Assembly (NCBI GenBank): GCA_040005095.1
Contig: JBDTZN010000025.1
Coordinates: 1 to 23,573, forward strand
DNA length: 23,573 bases
Source: UBA5186 sp040005095
Lineage (GTDB): Bacteria; Actinomycetota; Thermoleophilia; Gaiellales; Gaiellaceae
Reading direction: 5' to 3'
Part shown: positions 1 to 6,338 of the stretch, piece by piece
Layout: each line of letters starts with the position of its first letter
Position numbering within the stretch: position 1 is the first letter of the stretch
Position numbers and translations under genes: made by a program
Notes under the pieces: model-generated
What the model was told of the DNA's origin: nothing
Seen by the model: the letters and a program-made list of their open reading frames with translations, nothing else
Databases searched by the model: none

Positions 1-471
1 GCGCAGGATCGTCCGCGCGTAGAAGTTCGCCCACTGACTGAGCCAGCGACGGGTGTGCGTCCACTCGGGATCGAGGCTCCCGCCGGGGACGTAGCGGCTG
101 CCGATCACGACGCCGGCCCCCGTCCGCTCCAGCGCGGCCAGCATCTTCGGGATCTCGGCGGGCTCGTGGCTGAAGTCGGCGTCCATCTGGACGACGAAGT
201 CGGCGCCGTCCTCGAGCGCGCGCGTCATGCCTGCGACGTACGCGCGCCCAAGTCCTTGCTTCTGCGGCCGGTGGAGCACGCGGACGAACGGCTCGCCGCC
301 GCGCCCGATCCGCTCGCCCAGCTCTTCCGCGATGCGTCCCGTCCCGTCCGGCGAGGAGTCGTCGACGACGAGCACGCGCAGGCCCGGGAGATCGAGGGCG
401 TCGAGCGCCTCGACGAGTGCGGGGAGATTCTCCGCCTCGTTGTAGGTCGGGATGACAACGGTCGTGGCCAT
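1..471 (-). CDS. Polyprenol-phosphate mannosyltransferase (GT2), C-terminus cut by window edge
   Basis: The first 157 residues of a family 2 glycosyltransferase are visible, reading from an ATG at 469-471 off the left edge. The GT-A landmarks of the dolichol/polyprenol monophosphomannose synthase group are present: VVIPTYNEAENLP at 5-17, VDDSSPDGTG at 36-45, GLGRAYVAGM at 73-82, the metal-binding MDADFSH at 96-102 and VIGSRYVPGG at 122-131. The family moves mannose from GDP-mannose to polyprenyl phosphate on the cytoplasmic face of the membrane, supplying lipid-linked mannose for lipoglycans or protein mannosylation. The start lies 23 bases after the stop of the cysteine-rich gene on the same strand, so the two may be co-transcribed; no strong ribosome binding site is visible. 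Whether a fused membrane or acyltransferase domain follows cannot be seen. The family call is firm; the exact sugar and lipid are inferred. Confidence 0.9.
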   Translation of the reverse strand, partial: MATTVVIPTYNEAENLPALVEALDALDLPGLRVLVVDDSSPDGTGRIAEELGERIGRGGEPFVRVLHRPQKQGLGRAYVAGMTRALEDGADFVVQMDADFSHEPAEIPKMLAALERTGAGVVIGSRYVPGGSLDPEWTHTRRWLSQWANFYARTILR

Positions 472-494
472 TGGGGCCGCAACCTATCGGCCGG

Positions 495-1637
495 TCAGGA
501 GAAGGTGACGAGCGCTTCGTCCATCTGGCGCGCCCCGGCGCGGCAGGCAAGACCCGCCAAGCCGGCGAGTCGGCCGCAGTCGAACCGGCGGTCCGTGACG
601 ACGGCCAGGGTCCGCCCGTACCAGGCGTAGCAGTCAGCGCGCTCGTTCGGACGCAGAGACGCACACCCGCGGATGAGCTTCAGCTGGCGCCTCGGCTCCC
701 GCGCCAGGACCTGTACCTGCGCGCCGTGCAGGCAGCTTGCGACGTCTCGCGCGGGTAGCTGCCGGCACAGTCTGGCTTGTGCGAGCGGATCGCCTCCGAG
801 CTGCAGGGCCGCGCCTCCCACGCAGCCGGCGCCCTGCAGCCCGCGGAGCCCGCGGCACGCACGCAGGATGTCGCGCGGCGTGCGAATCGAGACGTCGGCT
901 TGCTCGACGAAGTAGCGGTACCAGCACGGCCGCACGAACCAGAGGTGGCCGTTGCAGACCGAGCGGGGAGACGTGTCCGCACCAGTCGGCCGGGTCGTCC
1001 CGTCTGCGCCGCGCAGCGAGATCCAGTAGTCATGGAAGGCGCCCTGAGCGCAGTCGGGCGCGTCGCGCGGTCCGAGCCTCCGGCACGCGGCCACCGACTG
1101 GCGCAGCCGTCCGTGATAGCCGCGCATCAGCGCGTGGCCGAGGCCGTGGACGCAGGTGTAGGCGCGGTAGCGGGTCGGCAGACGTTCGCATGTGCGCGCG
1201 GCCGCCGCCCCGCCGTCCCGGATGATCTCGGGGCCAAGCTGCATGATCAGCCCCATCCCGAAGCCGGCCGAGCAGGTCGGGTCGTTCGAGCGCGGGACGG
1301 CGTGCTGGAGCGTCGCGAGCGTCAGCCGGTGCTCGGCCGCGTAGCGCCGCCCGACCTCGTGCATGAGGACATGGCAGCTCCCCGTGAGCGACGTGCCGGC
1401 GATCCGGGCGCGCCGGTCGATCCGGGGCAGCTCGTGCGCGGGATCGCGCGACCGGTCGACGTCGAGCAGGAGCAGCCGCACGTAGCAGCGATAGCGCGCC
1501 TCCTCGCCGAGGATCTGCTCGCACTGCCAGAGCCACGGCTTCGCGCCCTCGTGCGGCGAGCTTCCCGCGCGGGTCTCCCGTGTCGCGCCCGCGAGGAACG
1601 CCGCGGCGACGAGGAGCACGAGTCCGAGGCGCCACAT
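495..1637 (-). CDS. Exported cysteine-pair repeat protein of unknown function
   Basis: 380 residues beginning with a Sec-type signal (MWRLGLVLLVAAAFLAGA, likely cleaved near residue 24). The mature part holds 18 cysteines, 16 of them in eight pairs spaced 10-12 residues apart: C39/C51, C150/C162, C185/C196, C228/C238, C261/C272, C291/C302, C325/C336 and C354/C365. C88 and C122 are the two left over. From residue 150 the pairs recur every 29-43 residues, often as C-x2-L-...-C-x2-G, which suggests tandem disulfide-stapled helical hairpins. Two HxxxH elements stand out: SCHVLMHEVGR (H89, H93) and CVHGLGHALM (H164, H168). I recall similar CH..xH and CxHGxGHxxM signatures in uncharacterised actinobacterial proteins, but no function. 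The gene sits 12 bases after the NUDIX regulator stop and 23 before the mannosyltransferase, suggesting an envelope-related operon. The metal- or haem-binding possibility is inference. Confidence 0.8.
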   Translation of the reverse strand: MWRLGLVLLVAAAFLAGATRETRAGSSPHEGAKPWLWQCEQILGEEARYRCYVRLLLLDVDRSRDPAHELPRIDRRARIAGTSLTGSCHVLMHEVGRRYAAEHRLTLATLQHAVPRSNDPTCSAGFGMGLIMQLGPEIIRDGGAAAARTCERLPTRYRAYTCVHGLGHALMRGYHGRLRQSVAACRRLGPRDAPDCAQGAFHDYWISLRGADGTTRPTGADTSPRSVCNGHLWFVRPCWYRYFVEQADVSIRTPRDILRACRGLRGLQGAGCVGGAALQLGGDPLAQARLCRQLPARDVASCLHGAQVQVLAREPRRQLKLIRGCASLRPNERADCYAWYGRTLAVVTDRRFDCGRLAGLAGLACRAGARQMDEALVTFS

Positions 1638-1649
1638 GTCGTGCGGACG

Positions 1650-2354
1650 CTACCCGCCGGGCTGGGGCGGCCGGAGCACCGCGAACTGATCCGTGATCTC
1701 GAGCATCCGGGCACGGAAGCGGAAGCACGCCGCGGGCCTCCCGCCGCTGCGTCCGGGAGCGCGGCGGTCGCCGGTCGGCTCGAGCAGCCGCCGGCGCAGG
1801 AGCACGCGCTGGAGATTCGTCGCCGAGACGGCATGCCCGAGCGCCGCGGCGTAGAGCTCCCTGAGCTGGGAGATCGTGAACTCGGCCGGCGCGAGCGCGA
1901 AGCCGGCGTTCGTGTACGAGAGTTTGGCGCGCAGCCGCTCGCGTCCGGCAAGGACGATCGTTTCGTGGTCGAAAGCGAGCTGCGGGAGCCGGTCGACCGG
2001 ATGCCAGGCCGTGTCCTCTGGGAGCGCCGGGTCGACGTCGGCCGGGACGAGCCCCAGGTAGGCCGTTGCGAGCTGCCAGTCCTCGGCGCTGCGGGCGGGT
2101 GCTCCGCGCGTCTCGAGCTGCTCCAGATGCGAGAGCTCGCGGACGTCGACTTTGAAGGCCAGATGACGGCGGATCGACTCCTCGAGCGACTCGTCGGGGG
2201 AGAGGAATCCGCCCGGCAGCGACCACGATCCGGCGTGCGGCTCGCGCGCCCGTTCCCACAGCAGGACCTGCAGCTCCGCGTCGCGGACCTGCAGGACGAC
2301 CGCCAGCGCGACGTGCGTCGCGCGCGGCCGGGGGAGGGTGGTAGGATCGGCCAT
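1650..2354 (-). CDS. NrtR-like NUDIX-domain transcriptional regulator (catalytically dead)
   Basis: 234 residues: an N-terminal NUDIX domain (about 12-135) followed by a winged-helix-like part (about 140-215, FTISQLRELYAAALG then ATNLQRVLLRRRLLEPTG). This is the architecture of NrtR-type regulators, in which the NUDIX fold senses a ligand such as ADP-ribose and the winged helix binds DNA. The NUDIX box starts at SLPGGFLSPDE (45-55), but the REUXEE core reads RHLAFK (63-68), so the metal-binding glutamates are absent and hydrolysis is unlikely. The ATG at 2352-2354 is only 47 bases from the divergent BMP lipoprotein start, and an inverted repeat fills that gap, suggesting autoregulation and control of the neighbour. 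NAD genes are not nearby, so the classical NrtR ligand should not be assumed. It heads a possible three-gene minus-strand operon. Confidence 0.85.
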   Translation of the reverse strand: MADPTTLPRPRATHVALAVVLQVRDAELQVLLWERAREPHAGSWSLPGGFLSPDESLEESIRRHLAFKVDVRELSHLEQLETRGAPARSAEDWQLATAYLGLVPADVDPALPEDTAWHPVDRLPQLAFDHETIVLAGRERLRAKLSYTNAGFALAPAEFTISQLRELYAAALGHAVSATNLQRVLLRRRLLEPTGDRRAPGRSGGRPAACFRFRARMLEITDQFAVLRPPQPGG

Positions 2355-2355
2355 A

Positions 2356-2380
2356 GGTTTTCGCCTCTAAGTATAAAACC
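2356..2380. promoter_or_regulatory. Candidate operator/promoter between NUDIX regulator and BMP lipoprotein
   Basis: A 6-bp inverted repeat, GGTTTT at 2356-2361 and AAAACC at 2375-2380, is separated by 13 bases in the 47-bp divergent intergenic region. The minus strand carries a good -10 hexamer, TATACT (2375-2370), for the NUDIX gene. The plus strand carries TATAAA (2372-2377), about 24 bases before the BMP start, with the ribosome binding sequence GAGGGAG at about 2390-2396. Both promoter elements fall inside or on the repeat, where a bound regulator would block both directions. The A/T-rich core is conspicuous in this GC-rich DNA. That the NUDIX regulator is the binding protein is inference from adjacency. 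Confidence 0.5.
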
Positions 2381-2401
2381 CACGCGAGAGAGGGAGACGA
2401 C

Positions 2402-3454
2402 GTGAAGAAGGCGGCGTGGATCGCGATGGTGGCTCTGCTCGCGCTCGTGGCGGCGGGCTGCGGGGGAAGCAGCAAGTCCTCGTCCTCCGGCAAGACCGGA
2501 ACCAGCACGGGCGGCGGCGGAACGAGCTCCGGCAAGACGCTGAAGATCGGCCTCGTCACCGACACCAGCCAGCTGAACGACCGGGGCTTCAACCACCTCG
2601 CGTACGTCGGGCTCCAGCGGGCGGAGAGCCAGCTCGGAGTCCAGATACGCGTCTTCGAGTCGAACTCGAACGCCGAGTACATCCCGAACCTCTCCCGGTT
2701 CGCACAGCTCGGGTACGACCTGGTGATCGGGGTCGGCTACACGGAGACGAACGCGATGGACGCCGTCGCGACGAAGTTCCCCGACAAAAAGTTCGCGATC
2801 GTCGACGTCGCCAACGCCGACATGAAGCACCACCCGAAAAACGTCGTCGGACTCCTGTTCAAGGAGCAGGAGGTGGGCTATCTCGCCGGCTACCTCGCGG
2901 CGCTCGAGGCCAAGCGGAAGGGCGCGAACCTCGTGAGCTCGGTCGGCGGGCAGAAGCAGCCGCCGGTCGACCGCTTCATCGCCGGCTACCAGGCCGGCGC
3001 GCAGAAAGCGGTCCCGGGCATCACTGCTCGGAACACCTACTCGGACAACTTCGACGACCAGGCCAAGTGCAAGGAGATCGCGCTGAACCAGATCGCGGCG
3101 GGATCGGCCGTCCTCTTCCAGGTCGCCGGCGGCTGCGGGCTCGGCGCCCTCGACGCCGCGAAGGAGAAAGGCGTCTGGGGCATCGGCGTCGACGCCGACC
3201 AGTCGTTCCTCGGGCCGCACATCCTGACCAGCGCGACGAAGGGCGTCGACACGGCGGTCTTCGACACGATCAAGTCGATCCAAGACGGCTCGTTCAAGGG
3301 TGGCGTGGACTCGATCTTCGGCCTCGCCCAACACGGCGTCGGCTTGGGGAAGATCAGCCCGAAGGTGCCGAAGAGCGAGGTCGACGCCGTGCAGAAGATC
3401 CGGGACGAGATCGGCGCCGGAAAGGCCGGCCCGATTCCGACGATCGTGAAGTGA
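2402..3454 (+). CDS. BMP-family (PnrA/Med-like) ABC substrate-binding lipoprotein
   Basis: 350 residues from a GTG start preceded by GAGGGAG. The signal peptide ends in a lipobox, LVAAGC, with Cys20 as the lipidation site, followed by a Ser/Gly/Thr-rich linker to about residue 45. The body matches the basic membrane protein (BMP) family: GLVTDTSQLNDRGFNHLAY near 50-70, then DLVIGVGYTET, FAIVDV, VVGLLFKEQEVGYLAGYLAAL, a hinge around DRFIAGYQAGAQ, and WGIGVDADQSFLGPHILTSATK. Characterised members bind purine nucleosides for an ABC importer, so a nucleoside or related ligand is the best guess. No permease or ATPase gene follows, so this is an orphan binding protein here. It is divergent from a NUDIX regulator whose candidate operator overlaps its promoter. 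Family assignment is strong; the ligand is inferred. Confidence 0.9.
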   Translation: MKKAAWIAMVALLALVAAGCGGSSKSSSSGKTGTSTGGGGTSSGKTLKIGLVTDTSQLNDRGFNHLAYVGLQRAESQLGVQIRVFESNSNAEYIPNLSRFAQLGYDLVIGVGYTETNAMDAVATKFPDKKFAIVDVANADMKHHPKNVVGLLFKEQEVGYLAGYLAALEAKRKGANLVSSVGGQKQPPVDRFIAGYQAGAQKAVPGITARNTYSDNFDDQAKCKEIALNQIAAGSAVLFQVAGGCGLGALDAAKEKGVWGIGVDADQSFLGPHILTSATKGVDTAVFDTIKSIQDGSFKGGVDSIFGLAQHGVGLGKISPKVPKSEVDAVQKIRDEIGAGKAGPIPTIVK

Positions 3455-3594
3455 GCAAGGACGCGATGACGACGGACCGTCCGTACCGCGCCGGCCGGTC
3501 GCCCGAGGAGGCTGTCCCGGAACTTCAGCGCTGCGCCGGTACGCAGTTCGATCCGCGCGTCGTCGAGGCGCTCGCGGGCCTCGTCCTGCGCTGA
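3451..3594 (+). pseudogene. Remnant of an HD-GYP domain (C-terminal tail only)
   Basis: A 47-codon reading frame, from the GTG that overlaps the lipoprotein stop (GTGA at 3451-3454) to TGA at 3592-3594. It encodes DAMTTDRPYRAGRSPEEAV followed by PELQRCAGTQFDPRVVEAL. This matches the last 40 or so residues of HD-GYP cyclic-di-GMP phosphodiesterase domains, where D-A-M-T-x-D-R-P-Y-R and G-T-Q-F-D-P-x-V-V are hallmark positions. The catalytic HD pair, the GYP motif and everything upstream are missing. The similarity starts right behind the lipoprotein's stop codon, so the fragment looks like what remained after a deletion or rearrangement placed bmp next to it. An alternative is a short expressed peptide, since the GTG is translationally coupled to the upstream gene. 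Family identity of the tail is confident; its status as pseudogene is inferred. Confidence 0.75.
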
Positions 3595-3602
3595 CCGTCG
3601 TT

Positions 3603-3608
3603 TAGCTT
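3603..3608 (+). promoter_or_regulatory. Candidate -10 element for the GH13 gene
   Basis: TAGCTT fits TANNNT and ends 10 bases before the GTG at 3619. No Shine-Dalgarno sequence is seen, so a very short leader is likely if this element is used. Support is positional only. Confidence 0.3.
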
Positions 3609-3618
3609 CGGCCGCTGC

Positions 3619-5163
3619 GTGAAGAATGCGCAGGTGGCGGCCGGGGAGTGGTGGCGCGAAGGCGTCCTCTATCAGATCTATCCGCGTTCGTTCGCGGACT
3701 CGAACGGCGACGGCATTGGGGACCTGCCGGGCGTGACGTCGAGGCTGGAGTACCTCGAATGGCTCGGCATCGACGGGATCTGGCTCAACCCGACGATGCC
3801 GTCCCCAAACGCCGACTGGGGGTACGACGTGGCGGACTACTGCGACGTTCATCCCGACCTCGGCACGCTCGCCGACCTCGACGTGCTGATCGGCGAAGCC
3901 GACGCGCGCGGGATCCGGATCCTGCTCGACCTCGTCCCCAACCACACGAGCGACCGCCACCCATGGTTCGCCGACTCGCGCGCTTCTCGGACGTCGCGGC
4001 GGCGCGACTGGTACTTCTGGCGCGACCCGAAGCCCGACGGCTCGCCGCCGAACAACTGGCTGAGCGTCTTCGGCGAGGGCGGGCCGGCGTGGACGCTCGA
4101 CGAGGCGACGGGGCAGATGTACCTGCACCACTTCCTCGCCGAGCAGCCCGACCTGGACTGGTGGAGCGGCGAGGTGCGCGCGGCCTTCGACGGGGTGCAG
4201 CGCTTCTGGTTCGACCGCGGCGTCGCCGGGTTCCGCATCGACGTGGTGAGCGAGCTCGTCAAGCAGCGCGAACTCCCCGACGAGGGCGGCGACCCGGAGC
4301 AGTTCGGCAAGCACGCGGACGACGCCGAAACCCACCGCGTGCTCAAGCGCTGGCGCCGGCTGGCGGACTCCTACGACGCGCCGCGGCTGCTGCTCGGGGA
4401 GACCTGGGCGATGGACGCGCCGACGCTCGCGTCCTTCCACGGCGAGGCGAATGACGAGCTCAATCTCGCGTTCAACTTCCCGTTGATGCTGGCGCCGCTC
4501 GACGCGGAGATCATGGTGCCGGTCGTCGAGGCGACGGAGGAGATCTTGCTGCCCGAGGCCTGGCCGGTCTGGACGGGCTCGAACCACGATTTCGCGCGCT
4601 TTCCGACGCGCTGGTGCCAGGACGACGAGCGCAAGGTGCGCTGCGCCCTGCTCCTGCTGCTGACACTGCGGGGGACGCCCGTCCTGTACTACGGGGACGA
4701 GCTGGGGCTGCCGCAGGTCGAGGTGACCGGCGAGGATGTGCGCGACATCGCCGGCCGGGACGGCGCCCGCACGCCGATGCACTGGAGCGGCGAGGCTGAG
4801 GCCGGGTTCACGGAGCCAGGTGTGAAGCCTTGGCTTCCCTTCGGCGACTTCGCGGCTCGGAACGTCGCCGATCAGCGCGGCGATCCCGGCTCGGTGCTCA
4901 CCTTCGTGCGCGACCTGGTCGCATTTCGCCGCGAGAGCGCCGATCTGCGCGGCGGCTCGTATTCGACCGTGCCGGGCCCGGACGGGACGTGGGCCTGGCG
5001 CCGAGGTGAAGGCACGACCGTGGCGCTCAACATGAGCGACAAGGCCGCGGGCGTCGAAGTCGGCACGGGAACGATTCGGATCGCGACGGACCGCGGCCGC
5101 GAGGGGGAAAGCGTCGAAGGCCGGCTCGAGCTCGCGCCCTGGACGGGCGCCGTCGTCAGCTAG
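3619..5163 (+). CDS. GH13 alpha-glucosidase (oligo-1,6-glucosidase/maltase type)
   Basis: 514 residues without a signal peptide, so cytoplasmic. It opens with WWREGVLYQIYPRSFADSNGD, typical of alpha-glucosidases of glycoside hydrolase family 13. The four conserved regions are complete: DLVPNH (104-109), GFRID with nucleophile Asp208, GETW with acid/base Glu261, and SNHD with Asp324. A C-terminal beta domain follows (about 430-514). The enzyme hydrolyses alpha-glucosidic bonds of short malto-, isomalto- or related oligosaccharides, or transfers glucosyl groups; the sequence alone does not settle which. The GTG start at 3619 lacks a clear ribosome site; a GTG at 3634 would lose only five residues. 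It follows the HD-GYP remnant and stands alone, with no sugar transporter beside it. Its last 8 bases overlap the end of the convergent gene. Confidence 0.93.
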   Translation: MKNAQVAAGEWWREGVLYQIYPRSFADSNGDGIGDLPGVTSRLEYLEWLGIDGIWLNPTMPSPNADWGYDVADYCDVHPDLGTLADLDVLIGEADARGIRILLDLVPNHTSDRHPWFADSRASRTSRRRDWYFWRDPKPDGSPPNNWLSVFGEGGPAWTLDEATGQMYLHHFLAEQPDLDWWSGEVRAAFDGVQRFWFDRGVAGFRIDVVSELVKQRELPDEGGDPEQFGKHADDAETHRVLKRWRRLADSYDAPRLLLGETWAMDAPTLASFHGEANDELNLAFNFPLMLAPLDAEIMVPVVEATEEILLPEAWPVWTGSNHDFARFPTRWCQDDERKVRCALLLLLTLRGTPVLYYGDELGLPQVEVTGEDVRDIAGRDGARTPMHWSGEAEAGFTEPGVKPWLPFGDFAARNVADQRGDPGSVLTFVRDLVAFRRESADLRGGSYSTVPGPDGTWAWRRGEGTTVALNMSDKAAGVEVGTGTIRIATDRGREGESVEGRLELAPWTGAVVS

Positions 5164-5755
5164 GCCAGGCTGACGAGCTGGGGCGCAGGTCGAGCGCGCC
5201 GCCGTCGCGGCACTCGTCCGATCGGTACTCGTCCGGCATGTGCGGGTAGACGAGCAGGTGGACGAGGCGTGCAAGCCCGCGGGCCTGCACGTCGTCGGAG
5301 CCGAGCTTCGTCGCGACGAAGCCGACTGTCTGCTCCGCGTAGCACTCCGTGACGGCCTCGTTCTGGTTCCCCTCCAGGTGCCACGACTCGTGCGCGAGGA
5401 CGTCGAGCGCGATCGCGTCGTTCACCACGGACGCGTCGCAGCTGGACGTTGCGTCGAGACACGCGAATTTCGGTCCCGTTCGCGCGTGCGGGAAGTCTTG
5501 GAGCCGTTGGCAGACCTTCCGCTTGATGTCGGCGACGTGCGCCGGCTGCCCGCTCGCGTCGAACTCGACGGAGCCGGCCTCGGTTGTGATGTCGATCGCT
5601 TCGCCGACGGCTCCCTGGCAGTGAATGGAGACGGGCCTGCGCGCGATCTCGCCGGCGATCGCGCCCAGCCGCGACTCCTCGGCGGCCTTGCTGTGCTTCT
5701 GGAACAGGAACAGGCCGGCGAGAGCCGCCACGATGACGAGGAGAACGAGCCGCAT
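5156..5755 (-). CDS. Membrane-anchored putative zincin with HESWH motif
   Basis: 199 residues: an N-terminal hydrophobic segment (VLLVIVAALAGLFLF, about 4-18) acting as signal or anchor, then a mostly polar outer domain. The notable motif is LAHESWHLEGNQNEAVTECYAEQ: H122-E123-x-x-H126 with E133 and E137 shortly after. This is the pattern of a zinc-binding HExxH helix with a downstream glutamate ligand. Cysteines at 46, 82, 99, 106, 138 and in the C-terminal YRSDECRDGG could form disulfides outside the membrane. I do not recognise a named family; metallopeptidase activity is inferred from the motif only. It follows clpS by 32 bases on the same strand and may end that operon. Its 3' end overlaps the GH13 gene by 8 bases in convergent orientation. 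Confidence 0.7.
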   Translation of the reverse strand: MRLVLLVIVAALAGLFLFQKHSKAAEESRLGAIAGEIARRPVSIHCQGAVGEAIDITTEAGSVEFDASGQPAHVADIKRKVCQRLQDFPHARTGPKFACLDATSSCDASVVNDAIALDVLAHESWHLEGNQNEAVTECYAEQTVGFVATKLGSDDVQARGLARLVHLLVYPHMPDEYRSDECRDGGALDLRPSSSAWPS

Positions 5756-5787
5756 ACGGGCTGTATCGGCGGTGCGTGGCCCAGGCG

Positions 5788-6087
5788 TTACTGCAGGGGA
5801 GCCATGGTCAGCCCGTGCCCGTCGAGCTGGTTCCAGTACAGCTCGGCCTGCTCGCGGTGCCCGGACCAGACCACGGTGCTGCCGGTGGTGTGGATCTTGT
5901 TGGCGAGCGCCATCCCACGGTCGTAGTCGACGCCGGGAACGACGGTCGCGAGCGCGAACGCCACGCCCTCGAAGGTGTTGTGGTCGTCATTCAGGACGAC
6001 CACGTTCGTCGCGTCGCCGATCGCGCTTCCCGTGCCTGCGCGTTCGCGTACGCGCGGGCGCGGGCGCGAGATCGTGTCGCTACCCAC
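5788..6087 (-). CDS. clpS: ATP-dependent Clp protease adaptor ClpS
   Basis: 99 residues with a disordered, basic N-terminal tail (1-27) and a ClpS core. The N-degron pocket residues are recognisable: NDD at 33-35 in VVVLNDDHNTFE and His66 in ANKIHTTGS. ClpS delivers proteins with destabilising N-terminal residues to the Clp protease. The core ends in QAELYWNQLDGHGLTMAPL, which I recall as closer to cyanobacterial/plastid-type ClpS than to the mycobacterial protein. Where E. coli ClpS has TPM with its gatekeeper methionine, this protein has NTF, so binding preference could differ. The GTG start at 6085-6087 lies inside the end of the CysO-like gene (8-base overlap GTGGGTAG), implying coupled translation. 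Identification is firm; altered specificity is inference. Confidence 0.9.
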   Translation of the reverse strand: MGSDTISRPRPRVRERAGTGSAIGDATNVVVLNDDHNTFEGVAFALATVVPGVDYDRGMALANKIHTTGSTVVWSGHREQAELYWNQLDGHGLTMAPLQ

Positions 6088-6337
6088 CGGCGATTGCGGC
6101 GACGACGCGGACCTCGGCCGCCGGCCCGAGCTTGGTCTCGAGCCCCTCGCCCCGGCGCGCGTCCACGCCGTCCACGTACACGTTCACCAGCGTCCGCAGC
6201 TCGCCGCGCTCGTCGAGCAGCAGATCGGCTACAGGGAGCCCGCGCAGCGCCTCGCCGACGGTTCCGGCCTCGACCTCGAAGCGCTTCTTGCCGCCCGCTT
6301 GCGCCGCGACGAGCGACGGGACGAGCACGACCGCCAC
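6080..6337 (-). CDS. MoaD/ThiS-fold sulfur carrier, CysO-like
   Basis: 85 residues of ubiquitin-like beta-grasp type ending in the diglycine tail IAGG needed for thiocarboxylate formation. The order PSL, GGKKRFEVEAGTVGEALRGL, LRTLVNVYVDGVDAR and VVAAIAGG resembles mycobacterial CysO, the carrier that donates sulfide to CysM in cysteine synthesis. No cysM, mec or E1-like activating gene is in the window. The GTG at 6335-6337 follows the propeller stop (TGA at 6341-6339) by one base, and the stop overlaps the clpS start, so three genes are coupled. A longer in-frame extension upstream is just antisense-like sequence inside the propeller gene. A molybdopterin or thiamine carrier role is possible but less like the sequence. 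CysO-type assignment is by remembered resemblance. Confidence 0.85.
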   Translation of the reverse strand: MAVVLVPSLVAAQAGGKKRFEVEAGTVGEALRGLPVADLLLDERGELRTLVNVYVDGVDARRGEGLETKLGPAAEVRVVAAIAGG

Positions 6338-6338
6338 G

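Noticed and set aside
1322..3334. Long minus-strand frame spanning the NUDIX gene and the bmp gene
   Set aside because: Low-complexity Arg/Ser/Glu-rich product crossing a clear divergent promoter region; both real genes carry family motifs in other frames.
5156..5755. HESWH protein as a replacement for the Mec peptidase that cleaves CysO-cysteine
   Set aside because: Mec is a cytoplasmic JAMM enzyme with a different motif; this protein has an N-terminal membrane segment, so its active site would face outward.
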